Under the pieces are notes generated by a model, which saw only the letters and a list, made by a program, of their open reading frames with translations, was not told the origin of the DNA and did not search any database. A stretch of 64,000 nt of DNA from Pseudomonas frederiksbergensis (GTDB lineage: Bacteria; Pseudomonadota; Gammaproteobacteria; Pseudomonadales; Pseudomonadaceae): assembly GCF_017114915.1 (NCBI RefSeq), contig NZ_JAAUOE010000002.1, forward strand, positions 62,001 to 126,000, read 5' to 3'. Each line of letters starts with the position of its first letter. Position 1 is the first letter of the stretch. The position numbers were made by a program, and so were the translations under genes. This document shows positions 50,102-59,196 of this stretch, one piece after another.

Positions 50102-50932
50102 TTAAACCACCGCCGCCCGCCGCTGTACGAACCGATCCACATACTCATCCGCCGGCGAATGCAGGATCTCCCGTGGCGTGCCGACCTGAATCAGCCGGCC
50201 GTCCTTGAGGATCGCGATGCGGTTGCCGATGCGCACGGCCTCATCGAGGTCGTGGGTGATGAAGACGATGGTCTTGTGCAGGGTCTTTTGCAGTTCCAGC
50301 AACTGGTCCTGCATTTCGGCGCGGATCAGCGGGTCGAGGGCGCTGAAGGCTTCGTCCATCAGGATGATGTCGGTGTCCGCCGCCAAGGCGCGAGCCAGGC
50401 CCACACGCTGGCGCATACCGCCGGAAAGCTGATGCGGGTATTTGTTTTCGTAGCCCTTCAGGCCCACGGTGTTGATCCAGTGCAGCGCGCGCTCGGCGCA
50501 CACTTGCTTGCTCTCGCCACGCACTTTCAGGCCGTAGGCGACGTTATCCAGCACCGTCTTGTGCGGCAGCAGGCCGAAGCTCTGGAACACCATGCTGATC
50601 TTGCGCCGGCGAAATTCGCGCAGGGCGTCCATGTCGTATTGCAGGATGTCCACGCCGTCTACCAGGATCGCGCCGCTGGTGGGGTCGATCAGGCGGTTGA
50701 AGTGACGCACCAGGGTCGACTTGCCGGAACCGGACAGGCCCATGATCACGAAGATCTCGCCGCTGCCGATGCTCAGCGACAGGTCGTTCACGCCGACCAC
50801 GCAGCCGGTTTCGGCCAGTACCTGGTCTTTGGTTTTGCCCTGGCCAATCATGGCCAGCGCATCCTTGGAACGGTTGCCGAAAATCTTGAAGACGTTTTTG
50901 ACTTCGATCTTGCTGATGGCTTCGTTGCTCAT
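50102..50932 (-). CDS. hutV: Histidine-region ABC transporter ATP-binding protein HutV
   Basis: ATPase of a betaine/proline-type (QAT family) importer. The 276 residues include the typical N-terminal helix region before Walker A (FKIFGNRSKDALAMI), Walker A GLSGSGKST, signature LSGGMRQRVGLARALA, Walker B IILMDEAFSALDPL and H-loop FITHDLDEA. It lacks the C-terminal CBS domains present in OpuAA/ProV. It overlaps hutW by 4 nt. Confidence 0.92.
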   Translation of the reverse strand: MSNEAISKIEVKNVFKIFGNRSKDALAMIGQGKTKDQVLAETGCVVGVNDLSLSIGSGEIFVIMGLSGSGKSTLVRHFNRLIDPTSGAILVDGVDILQYDMDALREFRRRKISMVFQSFGLLPHKTVLDNVAYGLKVRGESKQVCAERALHWINTVGLKGYENKYPHQLSGGMRQRVGLARALAADTDIILMDEAFSALDPLIRAEMQDQLLELQKTLHKTIVFITHDLDEAVRIGNRIAILKDGRLIQVGTPREILHSPADEYVDRFVQRRAAVV

Positions 50933-51780
50933 TTGCTCACCTCGTGCCGTGCACGACCGTACGCCTGTGTAATGCGGTCGATTACCACTGCCAGAATCAC
51001 GATCGCCAGACCGGCCTCAAGGCCACGTCCGACGTTGAGGGTCTGAATCCCCACCAACACGTCTTCACCCAAGCCACGGGCACCGATCATCGAGGCGATC
51101 ACCACCATCGACAGGGCCATCATGGTGGTCTGGTTGATCCCGGCCATGATGCTCGGCAGGGCCAGCGGCAGTTGCACGCCGAACAGTTGCTGCCAGCGGT
51201 TGGCACCGAAGGCGTTGATGGCTTCCATCACTTCACCGTCGACCTGGCGAATACCCAGATCGGTCAGGCGGATCAGCGGCGGCGCAGCGTAAATAACGGT
51301 AGCGAAAATCGCCGGGACCTTGCCCAGACCGAACAGCATCAGCACCGGGATCAGGTACACGAAACTCGGCATGGTTTGCATGATGTCCAGCAACGGCATC
51401 AACACCGAACGCAGGCGATTGCTGCGCGCAGAAAGAATGCCCAACGGAATGCCGATCAGCACCGAGATGACCGTCGCCACCATCATCAGCGCCAGGGTCT
51501 GCATCAGCTTGTCCCAGAGACCGACCGCACCCACCAGGAACAGCAGACCGACGATGACCGACGTGGTCACGACTTTGCGGGTCGCGTGCCAGGCCACGCC
51601 TGCCACGATTGCCAGCATCAACCACCAGGGCGCCGCACGCAGCAGCCCTTCGAGATTGACGATGGCCCACAGCAGGGTGTCGGAGATGCTGCGGAACACG
51701 TCGCCGTAGTTGGTGACCAGCGAATCGACCCAACCGTTGACCCAGTCGGCGATGGAAAAGGTAAAGCTTTCGGGAAACAT
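50929..51780 (-). CDS. hutW: Histidine-region ABC transporter permease HutW
   Basis: A 283-residue permease of the ProW/OpuAB type with six or seven helices and the EAA loop GANRWQQLFGVQLPLALPSIMAGINQ. A hydrophilic N-terminal segment (SIADWVNGWVDSLVTNYGDVFRSI) resembles that of ProW. It sits between hutX and hutV, overlapping the latter; the three genes form one importer. Confidence 0.92.
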   Translation of the reverse strand: MFPESFTFSIADWVNGWVDSLVTNYGDVFRSISDTLLWAIVNLEGLLRAAPWWLMLAIVAGVAWHATRKVVTTSVIVGLLFLVGAVGLWDKLMQTLALMMVATVISVLIGIPLGILSARSNRLRSVLMPLLDIMQTMPSFVYLIPVLMLFGLGKVPAIFATVIYAAPPLIRLTDLGIRQVDGEVMEAINAFGANRWQQLFGVQLPLALPSIMAGINQTTMMALSMVVIASMIGARGLGEDVLVGIQTLNVGRGLEAGLAIVILAVVIDRITQAYGRARHEVSK

Positions 51781-51850
51781 AAGAGACTCTCAATCAAGGG
51801 GTTGCGATCAAGCATCCGACTGCCGTTGCCGACAGTCGCAGAGGCTCAAC

Positions 51851-52819
51851 CTACAAGGCCGCGTCGATTTTCTTGGCTGCGTCTTCGCTCACCCACGCGT
51901 GCCAGACTTCAGGATGTTCCTTCAAGAAGATCTTGGCCAGTTTTGGCGATTCGATCCGCTCTTTGGCCATGCGCCCCAGGTTCTGATTCAGCAGGTCGAT
52001 CGGCAGGTTGACCTTTTCCAGCACGGCCACCAGTTCCGGGGCTTGCTCGTGGAAAGTCTTGGAGAGGCCGACCTTGATGGTCACGCGCTTGTCCACGCCC
52101 GGTTTTTCTTCCAGTTTGACCGCATCGATCTGACCCATCAGCGGGGTTGGCGACCAGTAGTAGAACAGGATCGGCTCGCCACGCTTGTAGCTCGACAGCA
52201 CCGCCGCATCCAGCGCCGGGCCGGTGCCTGGACGGAAGTTGGTGTAGCTGTTTTCCAGGCCGTAGCTTTTCAGCATTTCGCTGTTATCCAGCTCGCAGGT
52301 CCAGCCGGCCGGGCAGTTGTAGAAACGGCCTTTGGATGGCTCTTCGGCGTCCTTGAATACCGCGGAATATTTGCCCAGGTCGGCAATGTTTTTCAGGTCC
52401 GGCGCCTTGGCTTCCAGTTTGCGCTTGGCGTCGCCTTCGATCACGTAACGCGGCACGTACCAGCCTTCGACGGCACCCACCACCGGCGCGCCGACACCGA
52501 CGACTTTGCCGGCCTTCTCGGCCTTGTTCCAGACTTCGCTGCGGCCGACCCACTCTTCGGCGAACACTTGGATGTCGTTGCTGCTCAGGGCGTTTTCCAT
52601 GGTGATGGAGTTGCCCGGCAGGCTGTCGGTCTTGCAGTCGTAACCTTTCTCCAGCACGACTTGCAGCACGTCGGTCAGGAGCATGGCGCTTTCCCAGTTC
52701 AGGCCGGCGAACTTCACCGGTTTACCCGATTCGCACCAGCCGGCTGCCTGGGTGACACCAGCACTGGCCAGCAGGCCCATGGAAAGCAAAGTGGTCAGCA
52801 GGGTCTTGTTCGATTTCAT
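51851..52819 (-). CDS. hutX: Histidine-region ABC transporter binding protein HutX
   Basis: A periplasmic binding protein of the OpuAC family, 322 residues, with a signal peptide ending near VTQAA-GWCESG. The binding fold contains PVKFAGLNWESAMLLTDVLQVVLEKGYD, VFAEEWVGRSEVW and YYWSPTPLMGQID. Pairs of cysteines (WCESG with YDCKT; NCPAGWTCEL) may form disulfides. Location in the operon directly after hutU implies histidine or urocanate as ligand, as reported for HutXWV; a 30-bp palindrome lies in the gap after hutU. Confidence 0.92.
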   Translation of the reverse strand: MKSNKTLLTTLLSMGLLASAGVTQAAGWCESGKPVKFAGLNWESAMLLTDVLQVVLEKGYDCKTDSLPGNSITMENALSSNDIQVFAEEWVGRSEVWNKAEKAGKVVGVGAPVVGAVEGWYVPRYVIEGDAKRKLEAKAPDLKNIADLGKYSAVFKDAEEPSKGRFYNCPAGWTCELDNSEMLKSYGLENSYTNFRPGTGPALDAAVLSSYKRGEPILFYYWSPTPLMGQIDAVKLEEKPGVDKRVTIKVGLSKTFHEQAPELVAVLEKVNLPIDLLNQNLGRMAKERIESPKLAKIFLKEHPEVWHAWVSEDAAKKIDAAL

Positions 52820-52948
52820 TGTGTGACGCTCCTAATCATGAGTTGGCTTACGGCAGTCAAGAGGCATCCAGCCCTGTCCACATCCAATCAGGCCTGCGCA
52901 ACCGCGCGACCAGCCCCGCTTGTTGTTAGGTCTGCGACATCGTGATCT

Positions 52949-52978
52949 CTGCAGGAGCCGCCGCGGCAGCTCCTGCAG
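52949..52978. repeat. 30-bp palindrome between hutU and hutX
   Basis: CTGCAGGAGC and GCTCCTGCAG flank an inner GCCGCGGC, a near-perfect REP-like hairpin without U-tract, 12 nt after the hutU stop. It can stabilise the hutU message or attenuate read-through. Confidence 0.75.
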
Positions 52979-52990
52979 TGGTCTTTTCTC

Positions 52991-54688
52991 TTATTTGCCG
53001 GTGATCATCGGCAGGTTCAGGCCCTGCTCCTTGGCGCAGTCGATCGCGATCTGGTAACCGGCATCGGCGTGACGCATGACACCGGTGGCCGGGTCGTTGT
53101 GCAGCACGCGAGCGATACGCTCGGCCGCTTCGTCAGTACCGTCGCAGACAATCACCATGCCCGAGTGCTGGGAGAAGCCCATGCCGACGCCGCCGCCGTG
53201 GTGCAGGGAAACCCAGGTCGCACCGCTCGCGGTGTTCAGCAGAGCGTTGAGCAGTGGCCAGTCGGACACGGCGTCGGAACCGTCCTGCATCGATTCGGTT
53301 TCGCGGTTCGGGCTGGCCACGGAACCGGAGTCCAGGTGGTCGCGACCGATCACGATTGGCGCCGACAGCTCGCCGCTGCGTACCATTTCGTTGAACGCCA
53401 GGCCGAGCTTGGCGCGCAGGCCCAGGCCAACCCAGCAGATACGTGCCGGCAGACCCTGGAAGCTGATGCGCTCGCGGGCCATGTCCAGCCAGTTGTGCAG
53501 GTGGGCGTCGTCCGGGATCAGTTCTTTAACTTTAGCGTCGGTCTTGTAGATGTCCTGCGGATCGCCCGACAGCGCAGCCCAACGGAACGGGCCGATGCCA
53601 CGGCAGAACAGCGGACGGATGTAAGCTGGTACGAAACCTGGGAAATCGAATGCGTTTTCCACGCCTTCTTCTTGCGCCATCTGACGGATGTTGTTGCCGT
53701 AGTCGAAGGTCGGCACGCCCATTTTCTGGAAGTCCAACATCGCTTTAACGTGCACGGCCATCGATTGCTTGGCGGCTTTGACCACGGCAGCAGGTTCGGT
53801 TTTGGCGCGAGCGCGGTATTCGTCCCAGGTCCAGCCGGCCGGCAGGTAACCGTTGAGCGGGTCGTGGGCGCTGGTCTGGTCGGTGACCATGTCAGGGCGT
53901 ACGCCGCGACGAACCAGTTCCGGCAGGATTTCAGCCGCGTTGCCGCACAGGGCGATGGAGACAGCCTTGCCTTCGGCGGTGTACTTGGCGATACGCGCCA
54001 GAGCGTCGTCGAGGTCGGTGGCTTGCTCGTCGACGTAGCGGGTCTTCAGGCGGAAATCGATGCTGATCTGCTGGCATTCGATGTTCAGCGAGCAAGCGCC
54101 GGCCAGGGTTGCGGCCAGAGGCTGAGCGCCCCCCATGCCGCCCAGGCCCGCGGTCAGGACCCACTTGCCTTTCAGGTCATCGTTGTAATGCTGGCGACCG
54201 GCTTCGACGAAGGTTTCGTAGGTGCCCTGGACGATGCCCTGGCTGCCAATGTAGATCCAGCTGCCGGCGGTCATTTGGCCGTACATGGCCAGGCCTTTGG
54301 CGTCGAGTTCGTTGAAGTGTTCCCAGCTCGCCCAGTGCGGCACCAGGTTGGAGTTGGCGATCAGCACGCGCGGGGCGTTGCTGTGGGTCTTGAATACGCC
54401 GACCGGCTTGCCGGATTGCACCAGCAGGGTCTCGTCGTCGTTCAGGTTGGTCAGGCTCTCGACGATCTTGTCGTAGCATTCCCAGTTACGTGCCGCACGA
54501 CCGATACCACCGTAAACCACCAGTTCTTTAGGGTTCTCGGCGACTTCCGGGTCGAGGTTGTTCATCAGCATGCGCAGCGGTGCTTCAGTCAGCCAGCTCT
54601 TGGCGGTCAGCTTGTTACCACGGGCTGCGCGGATTTCAACGTCACGGTGCTTAGTAAAAGAAGCGGTCGTAGGTTTATTCTCAGTCAC
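52991..54688 (-). CDS. hutU: Urocanate hydratase HutU
   Basis: Urocanase converts urocanate to imidazolonepropionate with tightly bound NAD+. The 565-residue protein shows [34 protein letters not shown], the nucleotide-binding [20 protein letters not shown], and the conserved [17 protein letters not shown] with the reactive-cysteine region. The start is GTG at 54688, behind TGAGGAGTTC. It is the first gene of the long hutU-to-hutG operon, preceded by a leader of about 140 nt with the control elements listed separately. Confidence 0.96.
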   Translation of the reverse strand: MTENKPTTASFTKHRDVEIRAARGNKLTAKSWLTEAPLRMLMNNLDPEVAENPKELVVYGGIGRAARNWECYDKIVESLTNLNDDETLLVQSGKPVGVFKTHSNAPRVLIANSNLVPHWASWEHFNELDAKGLAMYGQMTAGSWIYIGSQGIVQGTYETFVEAGRQHYNDDLKGKWVLTAGLGGMGGAQPLAATLAGACSLNIECQQISIDFRLKTRYVDEQATDLDDALARIAKYTAEGKAVSIALCGNAAEILPELVRRGVRPDMVTDQTSAHDPLNGYLPAGWTWDEYRARAKTEPAAVVKAAKQSMAVHVKAMLDFQKMGVPTFDYGNNIRQMAQEEGVENAFDFPGFVPAYIRPLFCRGIGPFRWAALSGDPQDIYKTDAKVKELIPDDAHLHNWLDMARERISFQGLPARICWVGLGLRAKLGLAFNEMVRSGELSAPIVIGRDHLDSGSVASPNRETESMQDGSDAVSDWPLLNALLNTASGATWVSLHHGGGVGMGFSQHSGMVIVCDGTDEAAERIARVLHNDPATGVMRHADAGYQIAIDCAKEQGLNLPMITGK

Positions 54689-54818
54689 GAAAAGAACTCC
54701 TCAGCAATCAATCCAAACCAGCCCAGGCAGTGGGCGAGCAAGCCAATGGGCATCAGTGCACACCGGCGAATCAGTGGACGATGGTTGAGTCTTCGTGACT
54801 CATACACATACGTCTTTA

Positions 54819-54832
54819 CTTGTACATACAAG
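54819..54832. promoter_or_regulatory. HutC-type operator of the hutU operon
   Basis: CTTGTACATACAAG is symmetric except for the central CA and fits TGTA-N2-TACA. It covers the transcription start expected from the adjacent -24/-12 promoter, so repressor binding would block initiation directly. The assignment to HutC follows from position and from the published HutC target. Confidence 0.7.
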
Positions 54833-54836
54833 CATA

Positions 54837-54853
54837 TGCAATCAAGCGGCCAA
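54837..54853 (-). promoter_or_regulatory. Sigma54-type promoter of hutU
   Basis: On the minus strand TTGGCCGCTTGATTGCA: GG and GC are exactly 10 nt apart and the -12 element TTGCA is perfect; the -24 half is TGGCCGC against TGGCACG. hutU is known to need sigma54 in fluorescent pseudomonads. Confidence 0.65.
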
Positions 54854-54962
54854 CTTGTTGAATGAGCATCCAAGAAAATTTTTCCAGGGCTGGAAAGCGC
54901 CTGGATCAAGGGTTCTGACGTAAATGAAATTTTTCGCGGGGATTTATTCGGGGACGTGGCGG

Positions 54963-55010
54963 TTGTTACTTGAGCGTGGTTTTGCGCCACGCTGGGGCGT
55001 TCGGTAACAA
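54963..55010. promoter_or_regulatory. Candidate CbrB upstream activator site for hutU
   Basis: TTGTTAC at 54963-54969 and GTAACAA at 55004-55010 are inverted half-sites. They match the CbrB half-site TGTTAC/GTAACA, but with 34 nt between them instead of the described 14. A small hairpin GCGTGG/CCACGC lies between. It is centred about 135 bp upstream of the -24 box, a typical enhancer distance. Confidence 0.45.
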
Positions 55011-55051
55011 ATTGGTGCGCGATGGGAAACGCAATTGCGAGGGCGAAAAGC

Positions 55052-55117
55052 ATCGCGGGCAAGCGTCGCTCCCACAAGATTGTCATCGACCTTGTGGGAG
55101 CGAGGCTTGCCCGCGAT
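55052..55117. repeat. REPIN-type inverted repeat
   Basis: ATCGCGGGCAAGCGTCGCTCCCACAAG and its near-exact complement ending at 55117, with a short loop; the TGTGGGAGCGAGGCTTGC REP type. It lies 20 nt after the hutD stop, upstream of the hutU control region, and may end the hutCD transcript. Confidence 0.85.
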
Positions 55118-55137
55118 AGGGGTGACTCGATATTGAA

Positions 55138-55707
55138 TCAGCGTGCAGTCAGCTCAATGACACAGCACGAGCCATTGATGGCGACGTCCAGCAGACCGAC
55201 GTTACCGTCCAGTTGCAGGCAATCATGGCGGCCGAGTTGCGATGCGCTGTTACCGACCTTCACTTCCAGCGCTTCACTGACACTGAACACCAGCAGAGTC
55301 CCGGATTCACTAAAAAACCGCTGCTCACCCTCCAGCCACTGCAACCGCGCGCCGTAACGCTGCGGTGCATAAATCAGGTTGAAATCGCGAATCGGTCCAC
55401 CGAGCAATGTGCAGGACACGTGACTCTCGCCACTGAAAGCAAACGGGTCCAGCGGTAACAACGCCCGCGTGTCCTGACCATCGACGCGCAAGGTCATGCC
55501 CTCGCCCTGCAGTACGGTGATCACCCGCTCATAACCGGCAAAGGTGGAAAACCCACCCGACTCGCCGATGTCGGCAATCGACAGGCGCCAGCCAAAACCA
55601 TCGAGGCCTGCACCGGTATCGCGGGTGATTTCTTCAGTGCTGCCGCCGCCATTCTTCCACGGCATGCGGAGATAATCTTCGGCGCGTAAAACCTTCAATT
55701 GACTCAT
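55138..55707 (-). CDS. hutD: HutD family protein
   Basis: A 189-residue bicupin-type protein, MPWKNGGGSTEEITRDT being the family signature. In Pseudomonas HutD is thought to limit hut expression, possibly by binding formylglutamate; the mechanism is inferred in the literature, not proven by sequence. Its ATG is 12 nt after the hutC stop; hutC-hutD form a short operon facing away from hutF. Confidence 0.93.
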   Translation of the reverse strand: MSQLKVLRAEDYLRMPWKNGGGSTEEITRDTGAGLDGFGWRLSIADIGESGGFSTFAGYERVITVLQGEGMTLRVDGQDTRALLPLDPFAFSGESHVSCTLLGGPIRDFNLIYAPQRYGARLQWLEGEQRFFSESGTLLVFSVSEALEVKVGNSASQLGRHDCLQLDGNVGLLDVAINGSCCVIELTAR

Positions 55708-55719
55708 TTATGGCTCTTT

Positions 55720-56469
55720 TTATTTATGGAACCGTCCTTCCAGACGATGACGGGAACCGGGGTGGATCAAACGGGCGGCGGTCACCGGCTGACGACCGGA
55801 CCAGGTGCGGCGACGAATCAGCAGGCATGGCTCGCCCTTTTCAATCTGCAGCAACTTGCATTCGGACGGCTCGGCGAGAATCGCTTCAACCACATGCTCG
55901 CCTTCGGTCAACGGCGCGACCTGATTCAGATAGGCGTAAGGCGTTTGCAGGGTGAAGTCTTGCTTGAGGTAGTCCGGCGCCACCAGCGCGTTGACGAAAC
56001 GGTCTTCGATTTGCACCGGAATATCGTTTTCGAAATGCACGATCAGCGAGTGGAACACCTTCTGGCCTTCACGCATGTCCAAGGCCAGGGCCCGCTCGGA
56101 ACCGGCGGCCTCTTCTTCGAGGGTGATCACCTTGCACGTGTGGCGATGGCCACGGGAGGCGATTTCGTCGGCGATATTGTGCACTTCAAACAGCGCAGAC
56201 TGGCTTTTTGGCTCGGCGACGAACGTTCCGACGCCTTGCATACGCACCAACAGGCCGTCGGCAGTCATCTCGCGCAGGGCGCGGTTGATGGTCATGCGGC
56301 TGAAACCCAACTGGCTGACCAGCTCGCTTTCCGACGGAACGCGGTAGTGCGGCGGCCAGTTTCCACTGTCGATTTGCTGGGTGATCATTTGTTTTACGCG
56401 GGCGTACAAGGGCGCCGGACTGTCGCCCATGTTCGCGGCCAACGGGGAGACTGCAGGCGGAGTCGGCAC
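55720..56469 (-). CDS. hutC: Histidine utilisation repressor HutC (GntR family)
   Basis: HutC represses the hut promoters and is released by urocanate. The 249-residue protein has an N-terminal winged helix (about 20-85: PLYARVKQMITQQIDSGNWPPHYRVPSESELVSQLGFSRMTINRALREM) and a UTRA effector domain (about 105-240). It is divergent from hutF, and the shared gap of about 107 bp contains a TGTATATACA operator, suggesting control of hutF and of hutC itself. Confidence 0.95.
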   Translation of the reverse strand: MPTPPAVSPLAANMGDSPAPLYARVKQMITQQIDSGNWPPHYRVPSESELVSQLGFSRMTINRALREMTADGLLVRMQGVGTFVAEPKSQSALFEVHNIADEIASRGHRHTCKVITLEEEAAGSERALALDMREGQKVFHSLIVHFENDIPVQIEDRFVNALVAPDYLKQDFTLQTPYAYLNQVAPLTEGEHVVEAILAEPSECKLLQIEKGEPCLLIRRRTWSGRQPVTAARLIHPGSRHRLEGRFHK

Positions 56470-56534
56470 GGTTAATCCTTGTTCATCGGTTAGAAGTTGC
56501 TAGCTTGCCGGAGTTTACCGAGCAGGCAAACGTC

Positions 56535-56550
56535 TGTATATGTATATACA
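56535..56550. promoter_or_regulatory. HutC-type operator between hutC and hutF
   Basis: TGTATATGTATATACA contains the perfect palindrome TGTATATACA (56541-56550) and a second overlapping TGTATA half-site. It overlaps a possible -10 (TATATG), itself 17 nt after a TTTACC -35-like hexamer of hutF. Confidence 0.7.
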
Positions 56551-56576
56551 AATAACACACGATGGGGTGCTGAACC

Positions 56577-57941
56577 ATGTCCGCCTTCTTTGCCGAACGC
56601 GCGCTGCTGCCTAGTGGATGGGCCAACAATGTACGTCTTGAAGTCAACGCCGATGGCGTGCTGACCCATATCCAGGCCGATTCCCACGCAGATGGCGCCG
56701 AACGGTTGAGCGGTCCGCTGCTGCCGGGGATGCCGAATTTACACTCCCACGCCTTCCAGCGGGCCATGGCGGGACTTGCGGAAGTGGCGGGTAATCCGAA
56801 TGACAGTTTCTGGACCTGGCGCGATCTGATGTATCGGCTCGTCGGAAAAATCAGCCCGGATCAACTCGGCGTCATCGCCCGTCAGCTGTACATCGAAATG
56901 CTCAAGGCCGGTTACACATCGGTCGCGGAATTCCATTACGTCCATCACGACAATAATGGCCAGCCGTATGCGGACCCGGCTGAACTGGCGCTGCGCATCA
57001 GCCAGGCGGCCAGCTCCGCCGGTATCGGCTTGACCCTGCTGCCGGTGCTCTACAGCCACGCAGGTTTCGGCGGCCTGGCCCCGAACGAAGGCCAGCGCCG
57101 TTTCATCAACAGCACCGAAAACTACCTGAAACTTCAGTCGCGCTTGCAGCCGATCCTGGCGCAGCAACCGGCGCAGTCGCTCGGCCTGTGTTTCCACTCG
57201 TTGCGCGCGGTCACACCGCAGCAGATCAGCGAAGTGCTGGCGGCCAGCGACAAGCAGTGCCCGGTGCACATACATATCGCCGAGCAGCAGAAGGAAGTCG
57301 ACGACTGCCTGAGCTGGAGCGGTCGCCGCCCGCTGCAGTGGCTGTACGAAAACACTGAAGTCGATCAACGCTGGTGCCTGGTCCACGCCACCCACGCCAA
57401 CCCGGAAGAAGTCACGCTCATGGCCAAGAGCCGCGCCATCGCTGGCCTGTGTCTGACCACTGAAGCCAACCTTGGCGACGGGATTTTCCCGGCGGTGGAT
57501 TTCCTCGCTCAGGGCGGGCGCATGGGCATCGGCTCCGACAGCCATGTGTCGTTGAGCGTGGTGGAAGAATTGCGCTGGCTGGAATACGGCCAGCGTCTGC
57601 GCGATCAGCGGCGTAATCGTTTGTATGGCGCGAATCAGCCGATGGTCGGCCGCACGCTGTACGACGCGGCGCTGGATGGCGGTGCCCAAGCGTTGGGACA
57701 GCCGATCGGTGCCCTGGAAGTCGGCAAGCGCGCGGATTGGTTGGTGCTTGATGGCAACGATCCATACCTGGCGACGGCCAGTGGCGACGGGATTCTCAAT
57801 CGTTGGTTATTTGCCGGTGGCGATCGCCAGGTGCGGGATGTACTGGTCAATGGCCAGTGGGTCGTGCGCGATGGGCGGCATGCCGGGGAAGAAGAGAGCA
57901 ATCGGGCGTTTACCCAAGTTCTACGCGAATTGCTCGGCTGA
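56577..57941 (+). CDS. hutF: Formimidoylglutamate deiminase HutF
   Basis: HutF hydrolyses formimidoylglutamate to formylglutamate and ammonia, which defines the five-step pathway together with HutG. The 454-residue amidohydrolase shows LPGMPNLHSHAFQRAMAG, HIHIAEQQKEV, VHATHANPEE and GIGSDSHVS, the metal and catalytic positions of the family. It is transcribed alone, divergent from hutCD, and followed directly by a REPIN. Confidence 0.96.
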   Translation: MSAFFAERALLPSGWANNVRLEVNADGVLTHIQADSHADGAERLSGPLLPGMPNLHSHAFQRAMAGLAEVAGNPNDSFWTWRDLMYRLVGKISPDQLGVIARQLYIEMLKAGYTSVAEFHYVHHDNNGQPYADPAELALRISQAASSAGIGLTLLPVLYSHAGFGGLAPNEGQRRFINSTENYLKLQSRLQPILAQQPAQSLGLCFHSLRAVTPQQISEVLAASDKQCPVHIHIAEQQKEVDDCLSWSGRRPLQWLYENTEVDQRWCLVHATHANPEEVTLMAKSRAIAGLCLTTEANLGDGIFPAVDFLAQGGRMGIGSDSHVSLSVVEELRWLEYGQRLRDQRRNRLYGANQPMVGRTLYDAALDGGAQALGQPIGALEVGKRADWLVLDGNDPYLATASGDGILNRWLFAGGDRQVRDVLVNGQWVVRDGRHAGEEESNRAFTQVLRELLG

Positions 57942-57950
57942 TACAAAACT

Positions 57951-58040
57951 TGTAGGAGCTGGCTTGCCAGCGAAGAGGCCGTCAAATTCAACATAGATGT
58001 TGACTGATAGGCCGTCTTCGCTGGCAAGCCAGCTCCTACA
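57951..58040. repeat. REPIN-type inverted repeat behind hutF
   Basis: TGTAGGAGCTGGCTTGCCAG at 57951 onward and its exact complement ending at 58040; 26 bp pair perfectly, then GGCC/GGCC with one bulge, loop about 30 nt. It lies between two convergent genes and contains no U-tract. Confidence 0.85.
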
Positions 58041-58054
58041 GGGGGCATGCGCGG

Positions 58055-58624
58055 TTAATTCGAGGTCTTGGCCATCTTGCTATCCGACGTGCGCCAGATC
58101 AGCCGTGTCGTGTCGTACCCCTGCTGACGCGCCCTGCTCAGCAGTTCTTCACGCACCACGCCATTGACCGTCGGGGTCCGTGACAGCAGCCAGAGATGAT
58201 GGCGACTCGGATCGCCGACAATCGCGGTCTTGTAATCATCGCTGACGTACAACACCCAGTATTCTCCCTTTGACACACCGGGTATCAGTCGCGAGAACCA
58301 GGTATCGAATTCGACCCACAGTTTGTCTGCCTTGCCGGGTACCTGTGGATAAGCCGTGCCCTTGGCCTCTTCCCATTGCCACTCCGAGGTCAGGCAGCGG
58401 TTCAGCACCGCCATCTCACCGTCAGGTTTGAGGCTGTAATGGGCTTCGGATTGCGCACAGTTGCGCTGGAAATACACCGGCAGACGCGCCAATTCGTACC
58501 AGGTTCCCTGGTAGCGCTTGAGGTTGACACTGTTGACGGTCTTGGGCGCCAACGGGTCTACGCCAGAAGAGGCACAGCCGGCCAATACCAGGCCGGCAAA
58601 AAGAACAATCAGTAACCGCTTCAT
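58055..58624 (-). CDS. blc: Outer-membrane lipocalin (Blc family)
   Basis: A 189-residue lipoprotein with lipobox LAGC (Cys17) and a lipocalin barrel: NLKRYQGTWYELARLPVYFQRNC (the GxW motif), YWVLYVSDDYKTAIVGDPSRHHLWLLSRTP and a C-terminal helix. Blc proteins bind lysophospholipids or fatty acids at the outer membrane. ATG at 58624, with GGGAGA upstream, gives the signal peptide start. A small lipoprotein gene lies 33 nt upstream in the same orientation. Confidence 0.92.
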   Translation of the reverse strand: MKRLLIVLFAGLVLAGCASSGVDPLAPKTVNSVNLKRYQGTWYELARLPVYFQRNCAQSEAHYSLKPDGEMAVLNRCLTSEWQWEEAKGTAYPQVPGKADKLWVEFDTWFSRLIPGVSKGEYWVLYVSDDYKTAIVGDPSRHHLWLLSRTPTVNGVVREELLSRARQQGYDTTRLIWRTSDSKMAKTSN

Positions 58625-58657
58625 TATTTTTTTCTCCCGTGGGCGCATAGCCCCGGT

Positions 58658-58912
58658 TTACTTCAGGCCTTGACCCGAAAACATCAGCACTTTGTCACCG
58701 GCATACTGCACGCTGATAAAGCTGTTTTTGTCGCCCCAAGTGCAACTGGACATACCGAGCGCGCCCGCGCAGTCAGTTGGTTTGCCCAGCAAGGTTTCAA
58801 CCTCGGCCTTGGGCATGCCAGTCGACAGCTTCGAGTAATTTTCCTGATTGATCTTGCCGCACGCGGCCAACAGCACGCAGAACGAAAGCAAGGCGATAGA
58901 ACGCAGCGACAT
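58658..58912 (-). CDS. Small lipoprotein of the DUF3862 type
   Basis: An 84-residue lipoprotein, lipobox LAAC with Cys18. The mature part NYSKLSTGMPKAEVETLLGKPTDCAGALGMSSCTWGD looks like the BamE/SmpA-type two-helix, three-strand fold. Two further cysteines could form a disulfide. Function is unknown. It is probably cotranscribed with the downstream lipocalin gene. Confidence 0.82.
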   Translation of the reverse strand: MSLRSIALLSFCVLLAACGKINQENYSKLSTGMPKAEVETLLGKPTDCAGALGMSSCTWGDKNSFISVQYAGDKVLMFSGQGLK

Positions 58913-59029
58913 GGTGTAACTCCTGGGGCGAAAGGAATGGCATGGCTGCCAAGCTGAAGCTTAGAAGAGAAAAGCCCTGTCTGGTTCCCTGAGCACTCGG
59001 CTATTTGTTCGGCCGTCTGTCAGCCTTTA

Positions 59030-59037
59030 GCCGATAA
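59030..59037 (+). promoter_or_regulatory. Possible sigma28 -10 element of the second chemoreceptor
   Basis: A perfect GCCGATAA, but no TAAAG-like -35 at the proper distance (TTCGG is nearest), 160 nt before the start codon. Weak; kept because the downstream gene is a chemoreceptor. The rest of the 284-bp gap 58913-59196 shows no gene. Confidence 0.35.
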
Positions 59038-59196
59038 ATCAGCCACTTTCTCGCGCCACTGAGTATTTCGTCGGTTTTCGTCAAAACCCGCCTAATCTTT
59101 GGCGTTGGTCAGTCGACATACAAAGCAGCGCCAAGCCTCCGACTGTGGCAAATTGACGCCCCTTTGTTGACCAGCCACTGCGCGGTAGATCATTTA

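Noticed and set aside
43232..56469. hut locus as recently acquired island
   Set aside because: No flanking direct repeats, integrase or compositional change; the gene set and order are standard for fluorescent pseudomonads.
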